Below the pieces are notes generated by a model. The model ran no database searches. It was not told where the DNA came from and saw only the letters and a list, made by a program, of their open reading frames with translations. Of a stretch of 64,000 nucleotides of DNA, positions 26,188 through 34,473 are shown piece by piece. Source of the DNA: DASUPK01 sp963815665 (GTDB lineage Bacteria; Actinomycetota; Thermoleophilia; Solirubrobacterales; 70-9); NCBI GenBank assembly GCA_963815665.1, contig CAWFHN010000013.1, positions 62,001 to 126,000 of the forward strand, written 5' to 3'. The position numbers were made by a program, and so were the translations under genes. The stretch's first letter is position 1. Every line of letters begins with the position of its first letter.

Positions 26188-27549
26188 CTAGGCCCCGCCG
26201 ATGGCCATCTCGCCGACCAGCATGGGCGCGGTCCTGACCGAGCCGCCGAACGGCACCCAGCGCGATTCCGAGCCGACCGCCTGGACCGCTGCCAGGGTGC
26301 CGAGCAGGTCCCCCGCGATCGTGAACTCGCGCAGCGGCTCGGCCAGCTCGCCTCCGCGGATCGCCCGCCCGGAGGCGCCGACCGAATAGCGGCCTGTGAC
26401 CGGGTTGACGCCCGAGTGAAGGCCGGCGACCTCGGTGATGCAGACGCCGTCGCCGGCCCGCTCGAGCAGCCCCTCGAGGGAGAGCTCGCCGGGCGCCAGC
26501 ACGAGGTTGGAGGTGCTGACGGAGGGCGGGGAGCGATAGGAGGCGCGGGAGGCGTTGCCGGTCGACCGCGCCCCGCCCCGGCGGGCGGTGTAGCTGTCGT
26601 GCAGGTAGGCGAGAAGCTTGCCGTCCGCGATCAGTGGGGTGCGCTCCCGCGGCGTGCCCTCTCCGTCGAAGGGTGCGCTGGCGAGGCCGTCCGGGTCAAT
26701 GCCGTCGTCCGCCAGGACGTAGGCGGTGGACGCGAGCTCGTCGCCGAGGCGATCTGCGAACGGGGAGCGCCCGCGCTGCACGTCGTCGGCGCACAGCGCC
26801 CCTCCGATGAAGCCGGCGAAGCTCGCTGTGACCCGCTCCGAGAGAACCACCGGGCAGCTGCGGGACTCGGGCTTGGTCGCCCCGAGCATCGAGCTGGCCT
26901 CGTCGCCGGCCTCCGCGCCGATCTCCTCGGCGTTCAGCGCTCCAGGCGAGCGGCCGACCCCGAAGCCGAGGCCGGTCTGGACCTCGGAGTCCTGGGTGGC
27001 CATCGCCTGCAGGAACGAGTAGGCGGTCGACACCCCGAAGCTGCCCGAGACGCCACGGGAGGTTGCGATCGCGGCGTCGCCGTCCTCATCGACGTAGACC
27101 ACCTCCTCCACGCCGCTCACCCGCTTGTCGCGATCGAGCGCGGCCCGCTCGATCCGCTTGGCCAGGTCGATCACCTCGGCGGTCTCGGTGGCCGCGACCG
27201 CCTCGTCGCGGAGCCCCTCGATCTCGGGGATCGCCTCCCCCGATGGATCGGGAGCCGAGGAGTTCTCGTCCTCGTCGGCGACGCGGGCGGCGCCGGCCGC
27301 GGCCTCGGCCAGAGCGGCCAGACCCGAGTCGGACAGGTCGGTCCCATAGGCGTAGCCGGTCCGCTGCCCGATCCAGGCCCGGATGCCGACGCCGCGCCCG
27401 CTCGCCTCCGTGAGGCTCTCGACCTCGCCCGCGTGCACTCGGACCTCGCGGCTTCGCGATCCCTCGCTCCAGGCCTCAGCGTCGGTGGCGCCCGCCGCGG
27501 TCGCGGCCTCGACGGCCCTGCGGGCGGCCTGCTCGAGCTCGGCGCTCAT
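26188..27549 (-). CDS. pmbA: PmbA/TldE-family protein (partner of TldD protease)
   Basis: The 453-aa protein is the non-zinc partner in the TldD/TldE heterodimer. It has the family features VRVHAGEVESLTEASGRGVG near the N-terminus, SCPVVLSERVTASFAGFIGG in the middle, and GARSTGNASRASYRSPP and FTIAGDLLGTL near the end. No HExxxH motif is present, as expected for this subunit. The start ATG at 27549 overlaps the tldD stop as ATGA. Known complexes degrade unstructured peptides and mature modified peptides such as microcins; no such peptide gene is evident here apart from the small genes upstream. Confidence 0.88.
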   Translation of the reverse strand: MSAELEQAARRAVEAATAAGATDAEAWSEGSRSREVRVHAGEVESLTEASGRGVGIRAWIGQRTGYAYGTDLSDSGLAALAEAAAGAARVADEDENSSAPDPSGEAIPEIEGLRDEAVAATETAEVIDLAKRIERAALDRDKRVSGVEEVVYVDEDGDAAIATSRGVSGSFGVSTAYSFLQAMATQDSEVQTGLGFGVGRSPGALNAEEIGAEAGDEASSMLGATKPESRSCPVVLSERVTASFAGFIGGALCADDVQRGRSPFADRLGDELASTAYVLADDGIDPDGLASAPFDGEGTPRERTPLIADGKLLAYLHDSYTARRGGARSTGNASRASYRSPPSVSTSNLVLAPGELSLEGLLERAGDGVCITEVAGLHSGVNPVTGRYSVGASGRAIRGGELAEPLREFTIAGDLLGTLAAVQAVGSESRWVPFGGSVRTAPMLVGEMAIGGA

Positions 27550-28931
27550 ACCGCCGTGCCGCCGACGGTCATGCCGCGGATTCGAACATGGCCCTGGCCG
27601 GTGCCGACCGGCGCGGTCTGGCCGGCCTTGCCGCAGAAGCCGGTCTTCATCTCGAAGTCGGAGCCGACCGCGTCGATCCGCGCGAGCGCCTGCAGGCAGT
27701 TGCCGATCAGCGTCGCGCCGCGGCACGGCTTGGTCACCCTGCCGCCCTCGATCAGATAGCCCTCGGAGACCCCGAAGACGAAGTCTCCGGTGGCGGGCTC
27801 GACCTGGCCGCCGCCGAACGAGACGGCGTAGAAGCCGCGATCGACCTCGGAGATGATCTCCTCCGGGTCGGCGTCGCCCGGCTCGATGTAGGTGTTGGTC
27901 ATGCGCGGGATCGGCAGGTCCCTGAAGCTCTCCCGGCGTCCGTTCCCCGTGGACTCAGTCCCGTCGCGCCGCGCCCGCAGCCTGTCGTAGAGGTATGACG
28001 TGAGACGGCCCTCCTCGATCACGGCGGTCCGCCTGCAGGGAGTGCCCTCGTCGTCGATCGCCCCCGTGCCCCACTCCCCGGGCATGCTCCCGTCGTCGTA
28101 GGCGGTGAGGAGCGGCTCCGCGACCTTCTCGCCCATCTTGCCCGCGTAGACGCTTGCTCCCTTCTGGACGGCATCCGCCTCCAGCCCGTGACCCGTCATC
28201 TCGTGGAAGAGGACGCCGCCGAATCCGCCGCCGACGACCACCGTCATCTCACCGGCCGGCGCGGGGTCAGCGCCGAGCAGCTCGAGCGCCTTGCGAGCGG
28301 CCTGCTCCGCGATGCGAGCCGGGTCGCCGTCGAGCAGCTCGAAGCCGCGGTGGGCGCCGAGGGTCTCGAAGCCGGTCTCGACGGTGCCGTCCCGGCGCGC
28401 CACGACCTGAGCCCCGAGCCGGACGCGGGTCCGGTCGTCGGTCGCCTCGAGGCCCTCTGAGTTGAAGACAGCCACGCGCCGCCGTCCCTCGCTGTAGCTC
28501 GCCGAGGCCTGGGCGATTTCCGGGCCCGCCGACCGCGCGCGCTCGTCGAGCTCTCGCAGGACATCCGCCTTGCGCTCCGCGGGGACGGACGCCGGGTCCA
28601 CCTCGATCTCCTGCAGCTTCGGCGGATCGGCCGCCCGGAGAGCGACCGGCTCCGCGCCGCCGCCCCCGAGCGCCGCCGCGAGCCCGTCGGCCGCGGCCAT
28701 CAGGTCTTCCTCGGCCAGGCCGTCGACGTGAGCGAAGCGCGTCACCTCGCCGTCGATCACCCGGACGCCGGCTCCCAGCTCGCTGCCGGACTGCGGTCTC
28801 TCGACGCGAGACTCGTCGATCGACAGGGAGAAGCCCCGGCGCTCCTCGGCGAAGAGCTCGGCGAAGTCACCGCCGCGCGCCAGCGCGCGCTCGAGGACGC
28901 GAGCCGCGACGCTCTCCTCCACGACGCTCAC
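27546..28931 (-). CDS. tldD: TldD-family zinc metallopeptidase
   Basis: The 461-aa protein carries the zinc motif HEMTGHGLEAD and the downstream Cys ligand segment KTGFCGKAGQ, both typical of TldD. Other conserved stretches are VVGGGFGGVLFHE and GEWGTGAIDDEGTP. Together with PmbA it should form a cytoplasmic peptidase that threads extended peptides. Its ATG overlaps the stop of a 79-codon gene as ATGA (28928-28931) and its own stop overlaps pmbA, so four consecutive genes are translationally chained. Confidence 0.92.
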   Translation of the reverse strand: MSVVEESVAARVLERALARGGDFAELFAEERRGFSLSIDESRVERPQSGSELGAGVRVIDGEVTRFAHVDGLAEEDLMAAADGLAAALGGGGAEPVALRAADPPKLQEIEVDPASVPAERKADVLRELDERARSAGPEIAQASASYSEGRRRVAVFNSEGLEATDDRTRVRLGAQVVARRDGTVETGFETLGAHRGFELLDGDPARIAEQAARKALELLGADPAPAGEMTVVVGGGFGGVLFHEMTGHGLEADAVQKGASVYAGKMGEKVAEPLLTAYDDGSMPGEWGTGAIDDEGTPCRRTAVIEEGRLTSYLYDRLRARRDGTESTGNGRRESFRDLPIPRMTNTYIEPGDADPEEIISEVDRGFYAVSFGGGQVEPATGDFVFGVSEGYLIEGGRVTKPCRGATLIGNCLQALARIDAVGSDFEMKTGFCGKAGQTAPVGTGQGHVRIRGMTVGGTAV

Positions 28932-29167
28932 TTGGTGCTCTTCACCCGTCGTGGCGGGCCGGCGACCTCGATCAGACGCGAGGCTGCCAGGAAGAGCGCG
29001 CGCCCCTCCTCGGAGTCGGCCGCAAAGGCGGCGCTGCGGCCGCCGCTGTAGTAGTAAGTCCTTGCGAATGGCTTGCGCAGGTGCCGGCGCCTTCGAAGGT
29101 AGGCGGCGGCCTCGTCGGCGTATCCCGAGACACGGTCGAGGAGCAGTCGGTGCGGCTTGGCGGTCAT
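28928..29167 (-). CDS. Small basic protein of unknown function in tldD operon
   Basis: The 79-aa product is rich in Arg and Tyr in its centre (AAYLRRRRHLRKPFARTYYY) and has no signal peptide, membrane helix or cysteine. I do not recognise a family. Its start ATG overlaps the stop of the roadblock gene and its stop overlaps the tldD start, both as ATGA, so it is very likely expressed. Position directly before a peptidase known to act on small proteins makes it a candidate partner or substrate, but nothing in the sequence proves this. Confidence 0.7.
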   Translation of the reverse strand: MTAKPHRLLLDRVSGYADEAAAYLRRRRHLRKPFARTYYYSGGRSAAFAADSEEGRALFLAASRLIEVAGPPRRVKSTK

Positions 29168-29529
29168 CGGGCGCCGCCGCCCGCGGCGACCAGCTGGCGA
29201 AGCGCGATCCGCATGTCGAAGAGCATCAGCGACGCCAGGGTGAAGCGCTCGGTGACGGCCACCGCGGTGAGGCCGCCCTCCCGGACGCAGAAGGCCTCGC
29301 CGTCGCCGGTGGCGATGTGCGCGTGGGCGACGGGCTCACCGCCCGCGGCGTCGGCGGCGGCGATCAGATCGCGTCCGGCCTCCCCCCACCGCTCACTGTT
29401 CCCGCTCGCCGCCAGGACATCGCCGCCCTCGGCCAGGATCACGCAACCGATCATCTCCGGCGAGATCTCCTCCAGATATGCCACTGCCCGACCGGCGTCG
29501 GGGAGGGTCGGGGCGTCGACGGGGGGCAT
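29164..29529 (-). CDS. Roadblock/LC7-like domain protein
   Basis: The 121-aa protein begins MPPVDAPTLPDAGRAVAYLE and has alternating strands and helices: CVILAEGGDVLAASGN, then HAHIATGDGEAFCVREGGLT, VAVTERFTLASLMLFDMRIA. This resembles the roadblock/profilin-like fold, whose members usually regulate small GTPases. No GTPase gene is next to it. The ATG at 29529 is chosen because the frame upstream of it carries no homology and lies antisense to the small membrane-protein gene. It heads the four-gene ATGA-coupled run with tldD and pmbA. The fold call is by pattern and should be checked structurally. Confidence 0.6.
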   Translation of the reverse strand: MPPVDAPTLPDAGRAVAYLEEISPEMIGCVILAEGGDVLAASGNSERWGEAGRDLIAAADAAGGEPVAHAHIATGDGEAFCVREGGLTAVAVTERFTLASLMLFDMRIALRQLVAAGGGAR

Positions 29530-29547
29530 TAGGCCAAAATAGCGAGC

Positions 29548-29688
29548 GTGACTCTCCAGCAGAGCTCCTGGCTCACCGTCGTGATCATCTGCGGGATCTC
29601 GGTGGTCCTCCTGGCGGTCGGCGGATACACGGGCTACAGCATCGTGGTCGGCGCAGTCGGGCTGGCCGCTGCCGTCAACCTGCTCTGA
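29548..29688 (+). CDS. Putative 46-aa two-helix membrane protein
   Basis: A GTG at 29548 opens a 46-codon frame: a short polar start (TLQQSSWL) then two hydrophobic segments (TVVIICGISVVLLAVGG and GYSIVVGAVGLAAAVNLL) joined by GYT. It is divergent from the roadblock gene with 18 bases between starts and overlaps the end of the cation transporter gene by 14 bases on the opposite strand. No Shine-Dalgarno sequence is clear (upstream is AAAATAGCGAGC), so it may be leaderless. Hydrophobic coherence over the whole frame supports coding, but the call is tentative. Confidence 0.5.
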   Translation: MTLQQSSWLTVVIICGISVVLLAVGGYTGYSIVVGAVGLAAAVNLL

Positions 29689-30613
29689 ACGCCCTTGGCG
29701 ATTCCGCCGGGTCGTGGCGGGAGCTTTCGGGCTCCACGTGAATGAGGACCTCGGCATCCCCCAGGTCGGACTCGATCGCGTCCCGAAGCTCGTGCGCGAG
29801 GCCGTGTGCCCGCTCGAGCGTCGTGCCGGTGCGGAACTGCACATGCAGGTCGACGTATAGCCGGCGACCGGTCGTCCGGGCGCGGAGCTTGTGGTAGCCG
29901 ACGATCTCGGGCGCCCCGGACCGCGCTCGGGCGATAGCCGCCTCGACACGGTCCATCTCCTCCGGCGGGGGAGCCTCATCCACGAGGGCCGCGGCCGACT
30001 GCCGCAGGAGCCTGACCCCGGCGAAGACGATCACCATCGCCACCGCGATCGCGACGGCGGAGTCGATCGCCGCCGCCCCCGTGATCTGGACCAGCACCAG
30101 GCCGATCAGGACCCCGACCGAGGTGAGGGCGTCGGTGCCGAGGTGAGCGGCGTCGCCGGCGAGCGCCGGGGAGCGGTGGCGGCGCGCCTGTCGCCGGAGG
30201 AAGACCGAGACGCCCCCGTTGGCGAGCGCGGAGAAGCCGATCACGGCGATGCCGACCCCGAGCTTCTCGACGCCGGCGCCGGTCGCGAGCCGGTGGACCG
30301 ACTCGTAGACGATCAGCGCGGCGCCGGCCAGGATCAGCATCCCCTCGATCGACGCGGCGAGGCTCTCGAGCTTCTCGTGCCCGTACGGATGCTCGACGTC
30401 GGCCGGCTCGTCGGCGCGCCTCACCGAGACGAACGCGATCACCGACGCGATCAGATCGATCATCGAATGAAGCGCCTCGCTCAGGATCGCGACGGAGCCG
30501 GTGATCGCGGCGGCCGCGAGCTTCAGGGCGATCAGGACGGAGTTGGAGGCGATCGAGACGGCGGCCGCCCGCGGTTTCGTGATCCGGCTTCGGCCCGGCC
30601 CGAGCGAGCTCAT
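29675..30613 (-). CDS. Cation diffusion facilitator family transporter
   Basis: The 312-aa membrane protein has the CDF layout of six helices and a C-terminal cytoplasmic domain. The metal site residues are visible as EALHSMID in helix 2 and HLGTD in helix 5, both HxxxD. The conserved HPYGHEKLES loop lies after helix 2. The soluble domain includes HKLRARTTGRRLYVDLHVQF. Family members export Zn, Fe, Mn or Co; metal choice is not predictable here. The ATG overlaps the rdgB stop as ATGA (30610-30613). Confidence 0.92.
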   Translation of the reverse strand: MSSLGPGRSRITKPRAAAVSIASNSVLIALKLAAAAITGSVAILSEALHSMIDLIASVIAFVSVRRADEPADVEHPYGHEKLESLAASIEGMLILAGAALIVYESVHRLATGAGVEKLGVGIAVIGFSALANGGVSVFLRRQARRHRSPALAGDAAHLGTDALTSVGVLIGLVLVQITGAAAIDSAVAIAVAMVIVFAGVRLLRQSAAALVDEAPPPEEMDRVEAAIARARSGAPEIVGYHKLRARTTGRRLYVDLHVQFRTGTTLERAHGLAHELRDAIESDLGDAEVLIHVEPESSRHDPAESPRAFRAG

Positions 30614-31242
30614 CCAACCCTCTTAACCGGCGGCTGCTCCGCTTCGCGTCCGCCGCCGCCATCCACCCCGAGGTGCGACGCGAGCTTCCGCGCCGCCCTG
30701 CCGCGATGGCTGATCGCGTGCTTCTCCGCCGGGGTCAGCTCCGCCATCGTGCGCTCGTCGCCCGGCCCGGTGTCGTCCGGGATGAAGGCCGGGTCGTAGC
30801 CGAAGCCGCCGCTCCCTCGCGGCTCCCTCGCCAGCGTGCCCTCGCAGCGGCCCTCGAAGAGCGACTCGGATCCGTCCTTCTCCACCAGGGCGACCGCGCA
30901 GACGTATGCCACCTGCCGGTCCTCCTGGCGGCCGACCTCCTCGAGCAGCTTCGCCAGGTTCTCCTCGTCGCTCGCCCCCTCGCCGGCGTAGCGCGCCGAG
31001 CGCACCCCGGGCCGGCCTCCCAGCCCGTAGGCCTCGATCCCGGAGTCGTCGGCGACTGCGGCGCGTCCCGTCGCCGCGTGCGCGGCGCGCGCCTTGCCGA
31101 GCGCGTTGTGGGCGAACGTGTCGCCATCCTCGGGAGGCAGCTCGATCTCGGGGGGCAGTGGATCGAGCGCGATCCCCGGGAGGGCCTCGCGGAGCTCGCG
31201 GAGCTTGTGCTCGTTCCGGGTGGCCAGGAGCAGTGCCGACAT
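30610..31242 (-). CDS. rdgB: XTP/dITP diphosphatase (non-canonical purine NTP pyrophosphatase)
   Basis: The 210-aa enzyme hydrolyses ITP, dITP and XTP to keep deaminated purines out of nucleic acids. Signatures are LLATRNEHKLREL at the start, TFAHNALGKARAA, VADDSGIEAYGLGGRPGV and GSGGFGYDPAFIP, ending with SHRGRAARKL. The gene follows rph with a 15-base gap, the usual rph-rdgB pair, and is coupled to the cation transporter gene by ATGA. Confidence 0.95.
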   Translation of the reverse strand: MSALLLATRNEHKLRELREALPGIALDPLPPEIELPPEDGDTFAHNALGKARAAHAATGRAAVADDSGIEAYGLGGRPGVRSARYAGEGASDEENLAKLLEEVGRQEDRQVAYVCAVALVEKDGSESLFEGRCEGTLAREPRGSGGFGYDPAFIPDDTGPGDERTMAELTPAEKHAISHRGRAARKLASHLGVDGGGGREAEQPPVKRVG

Positions 31243-31257
31243 CGCCGGCTAAGGGTC

Positions 31258-31992
31258 TCAGGCCGGGAGCTCGCCGACTGCGGATTCCTGTGCTTCGCGC
31301 AGCCGGGCGATCCCGGCGTCGGCGAGCGCGAGCAGCTCGTCGAGCGAGGCCCGGGAGAGCGGCGTACGCTCCGCCGTCGCCTGCACCTCGACCAGGCCGC
31401 CGTCGCCCGTCATCACCACGTTCGCGTCAACCTCTGCCGTCGAGTCCTCGCTGTAGTCCAGGTCGCAGAGCGCCCTGCCGTCCACCATCCCGACGCTCAC
31501 CGCGGCCACCGACTGGTCGAGGGGCATGGCATCGATCGTCCCGGCGTCGACCAGCTTCGCCAGGGCGTTCTGCAGCGCCACGAACCCCCCGGTGATCGCG
31601 GCGCAGCGGGTGCCGCCGTCGGCCTGGAGCACGTCGCAGTCGACGTACACCGACCGCTCCCCGAGGGCGTTGAAGTCCACCACCCCGCGCAGGGACCGGC
31701 CGATCAGCCTCTGGATCTCGACGCCGCGCCCGTCCTGCTTGCCGCGGCTGATGTCGCGGGCCTTGCGATCGCCGGTGGAGGCCGGCAGCATCGCGTACTC
31801 GCCGGTGACCCAACCGCGCCCCTTGCCCTCCATCCAGCGGGGCACGTTCTCGCTCACCGAGGCGGTGCAGATCACGCGCGTCTCGCCCTGCGAGATCAGA
31901 GCCGACCCGTCGGCGGTCCGGACGAAGCCCGGCTCGATCGTCACCGGACGCAGGTCGGCGGGGGCGCGGTCATAGCTGCGGCTGGCGGGCAT
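31258..31992 (-). CDS. rph: Ribonuclease PH
   Basis: The 244-aa phosphorolytic exoribonuclease trims tRNA 3' ends. It shows RPVTIEPGFVRTADGSALIS at the start, TRVICTASV, GRGWVTGEYAMLP and the phosphate site GGTRCAAITGGFVALQ, then the metal-binding DLDYSEDSTAEVDANVVMTG. It ends with the expected C-terminal helix. It is 54 bases downstream of the pilin-like gene and immediately upstream of rdgB. Confidence 0.95.
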   Translation of the reverse strand: MPASRSYDRAPADLRPVTIEPGFVRTADGSALISQGETRVICTASVSENVPRWMEGKGRGWVTGEYAMLPASTGDRKARDISRGKQDGRGVEIQRLIGRSLRGVVDFNALGERSVYVDCDVLQADGGTRCAAITGGFVALQNALAKLVDAGTIDAMPLDQSVAAVSVGMVDGRALCDLDYSEDSTAEVDANVVMTGDGGLVEVQATAERTPLSRASLDELLALADAGIARLREAQESAVGELPA

Positions 31993-32046
31993 GGGCGCCA
32001 GTCTCGCAGCAAACGCCGGCGCCCAAGCCCATCCATTCCGCGTCCG

Positions 32047-32289
32047 TTACTTGAAGGTGACCCGTCCCACCGCCTCGCGGATCTTGTCCACGATCGTCTG
32101 GGCCAGCTCCAGGCCCTGCTTGCCCTGGAAGCCCTTCATCGCGGCCACCATCCCCACCATCAGCAGCGCGACCAGCAGGATCAGGCCGACGTACTCGACC
32201 GTCCCCTGACCGCTCCGGGCCGGCGGACCCAGCAGCCGCCGGCTCAGGTCGTGGACGCCGAGCTGGGCTCGGGCGACGAGTTCTCGCAT
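32047..32289 (-). CDS. Flp/type IVb pilin-like small protein
   Basis: The 80-aa product has a basic leader (MRELVARAQLGVHDLSRRLL), then GQGTVEYVGLILLVALLMVG, the layout of class III signal peptides: a Gly before a hydrophobic helix with Glu at the +5 position of the mature pilin (GTVEY). A charged helix follows (KGFQGKQGLELAQTIVDKI). ATG 32289 has AGGAGG eight bases upstream. No tad/flp secretion genes are in the window, so assembly genes must lie elsewhere if it is a true pilin. It is divergent from the coiled-coil/HhH gene, with 112 bases between starts. A large frame upstream of this start is an antisense shadow. Confidence 0.72.
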   Translation of the reverse strand: MRELVARAQLGVHDLSRRLLGPPARSGQGTVEYVGLILLVALLMVGMVAAMKGFQGKQGLELAQTIVDKIREAVGRVTFK

Positions 32290-32401
32290 GGACAAAACCT
32301 CCTCGGCTCGTTTCCACGATGCTCGCGGTCGCCGGCGAACGGAACCAGACCGGCGTGTGGCCGAAGGCGAACGCCTCCACGCCGATAGAGTGATCGCCCC
32401 G

Positions 32402-34465
32402 ATGACCGAGCGCCAAAACGATGGCGCGGAGCCGCCAAAGGCTCGGCGTGCCCCGAAGCGCACTCCGGTCGTCCGCCCCGTGATGGGAGCCGAGAATCGC
32501 CCGGTCGCCAGCGAGCCCGCCGGCCCGCCGGCGGAGATCCTGGCCCTCGAAGACGATCTCGAGCGGGAGCGCGAGCGGGCGGCCAAGTCGCTCGAGCAGG
32601 TCCAGCGCCGTCTCGAGGAGGCCGAGGCCCGTGCCACGGCGGGAGACGTCACGGTCACGGACGTCCGGTCCCGCGAGGACGCGGCCAATTGGCTTCGCGA
32701 GCAGCGCGGAGACGTCCGGCGCGAGCTGGAGGCCGAGTTCGAGCGGCGCATGCTTTCCCGCGAGAAAGAGCTGATCGCCCAGCGCGACGAGGCGGCCGCC
32801 GCCCTGAAGGACGCGCGGGAGAGGCTCGAGCGCGCCGAGGGCGCGGGCGGCAACGCGGAGCAGGTCCGGGAGGAGGTCGAGCGCGACGTGCGCCGGGAGG
32901 CTGATCGGAGGCTGCGCGACCACACCGAGCAGCTCAAGGCCCAGATCGCGGCGATGGAGACCGACACGGAGGCGCGCATCCAGGAGGCGGTCGAGGTGGC
33001 ACGCCGAGAGGCCGAGGAGGAGACCCGCGCCGAGCTGGAGCGCACCGTTCGCCGCCAGCTCGAGCAGCAGCTCGCCAAGCGGATCGCGGACATCAAGTCG
33101 CACGCCGAAGCACGGGCGCGCGAGGAGGTCGACGCCGTCCGCCGGGCGACCGAGGCTCGCTTCGAGTCGGCGCTCAAGGCCCGCGAGGAAGCCCTGCGTG
33201 GGGAGCACGAGGCGGCGACCGAGGCCGCCGAGGCCGCACAGCGCCGCCTGGACGAGATCGCAAAGCAGATCGAGGCCGCCGGCGAGCGGGTCGAGGGGGC
33301 CGAGTCGAAGCTCGCCGCGGAGCAGACACGACTTCAGACGAAGGCCGAGGAGCAACTCGACGCCGAGATGCGCCGCCTGCAGGCGGAGTCCGACGCGAAG
33401 ATCCAGGAGGCCCTCTCCAACGTCGAGACGGACACTCAGGCCCGAATGGCCAAGGAGGCCGAGCGCCGACTCGCCGAGCAGGAGCGGACGCTCCGGGCGG
33501 AGGCCAAGGAGCGCGTCCGCCTCACCGGCGAGACGGTCCGCAGGGAGACGGAGCGCCGGCTCCAGGATGAGACCGACGCGCTCCGAACCCAGCTCGAGGA
33601 GGAACGGGGCTCACGCGATCAGCTGAGGCTCGATTCCGAGGCGGAGGCCCGGAACGCGGCGGCCGAGTGGCTCCGCAGCCAGACCGGCGCCCTGCAGCGC
33701 GAGGCCGAAGGGCGCGCCAAGCGCCAGGCGGCTCAGGCCAAGCGCGAAGCCGAGGAGGCGGCGGAACGGTCATTCGCGGAGCGCGAGCACGAGCTGGCCG
33801 CGGAATTGGAGGAGTCGGCCCGCGCGCTGAAAACGGCCGAGCGCCAGCTGCGCGAGGCCGAAGACCGAGCCGAATCCGCCGAGGACAAGCTCGGCGAGGC
33901 CTCCGACGAGGACCGCAAGAAGGCGACGGACGAGCGCGAGGGTCGCTTCCGCCAGCTCGAGAACCGGATCAAGTCAGTGACGGACCGGGCCAGCGGCGCG
34001 CAGGCCCACGCCGCCTCGGTCGGAATCGAGCTGCCGGAGCCGGCCACGGCGGAGGTCGCCGAGCCCGAGACCGACGAACAGGAGACGGTCGAGCCCAAGG
34101 TCGGCCTGTTTCGCCGGCGGGCGGAGGCGCGGCGGACGAAGCGTGCCGAGAAGGCCGCCGCGGGGAAGGCAGAGCGCGAGAAGGAAGCCGCGGAGAAGAG
34201 GGCCGCGCGCGAGCGGGAGGCGAAGGCGAAGAAGGAAACCCGCGCGAAGGCGGAGGCCACGCCGCGCCGCCAAGGCGGCGAGCTCGACGTCAACAAGGCC
34301 ACCTTCGAGCAGTTCCGCGGGCTGGGCATGTCGGTGACCCAGGCCACCCGCGTGATCGCCTATCGCGAGCGCCGGGACGGCTTCGGCACCGTGGACGACC
34401 TAGAGGGGGTCCCCGGCCTCCCGAAGAAGCTGATGGCGGAGATCAGGGACCAGCTGACCGCTTGA
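32402..34465 (+). CDS. Large coiled-coil protein with C-terminal ComEA-like helix-hairpin-helix domain
   Basis: The 687-aa protein has a short disordered start (residues 1-50), then about 480 residues of almost pure Glu/Arg/Ala/Lys heptads, a linker with a Lys/Ala/Glu-rich basic stretch near 560-620, and a ComEA-type HhH domain at about 626-687 (LDVNKATFEQFRGLG, VIAYRERRDGFGTVDDLEGV). There is no signal peptide or membrane helix, unlike ComEA. Internal repeats are visible: NWLREQRGDVRRELE near 97 and EWLRSQTGALQREAE near 420, and two ETDTxAR segments. The HhH should bind DNA. I chose ATG 32402 because the frame upstream is a shadow of the pilin leader region. Confidence 0.8.
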   Translation: MTERQNDGAEPPKARRAPKRTPVVRPVMGAENRPVASEPAGPPAEILALEDDLERERERAAKSLEQVQRRLEEAEARATAGDVTVTDVRSREDAANWLREQRGDVRRELEAEFERRMLSREKELIAQRDEAAAALKDARERLERAEGAGGNAEQVREEVERDVRREADRRLRDHTEQLKAQIAAMETDTEARIQEAVEVARREAEEETRAELERTVRRQLEQQLAKRIADIKSHAEARAREEVDAVRRATEARFESALKAREEALRGEHEAATEAAEAAQRRLDEIAKQIEAAGERVEGAESKLAAEQTRLQTKAEEQLDAEMRRLQAESDAKIQEALSNVETDTQARMAKEAERRLAEQERTLRAEAKERVRLTGETVRRETERRLQDETDALRTQLEEERGSRDQLRLDSEAEARNAAAEWLRSQTGALQREAEGRAKRQAAQAKREAEEAAERSFAEREHELAAELEESARALKTAERQLREAEDRAESAEDKLGEASDEDRKKATDEREGRFRQLENRIKSVTDRASGAQAHAASVGIELPEPATAEVAEPETDEQETVEPKVGLFRRRAEARRTKRAEKAAAGKAEREKEAAEKRAAREREAKAKKETRAKAEATPRRQGGELDVNKATFEQFRGLGMSVTQATRVIAYRERRDGFGTVDDLEGVPGLPKKLMAEIRDQLTA

Positions 34466-34473
34466 CCGTCCGG

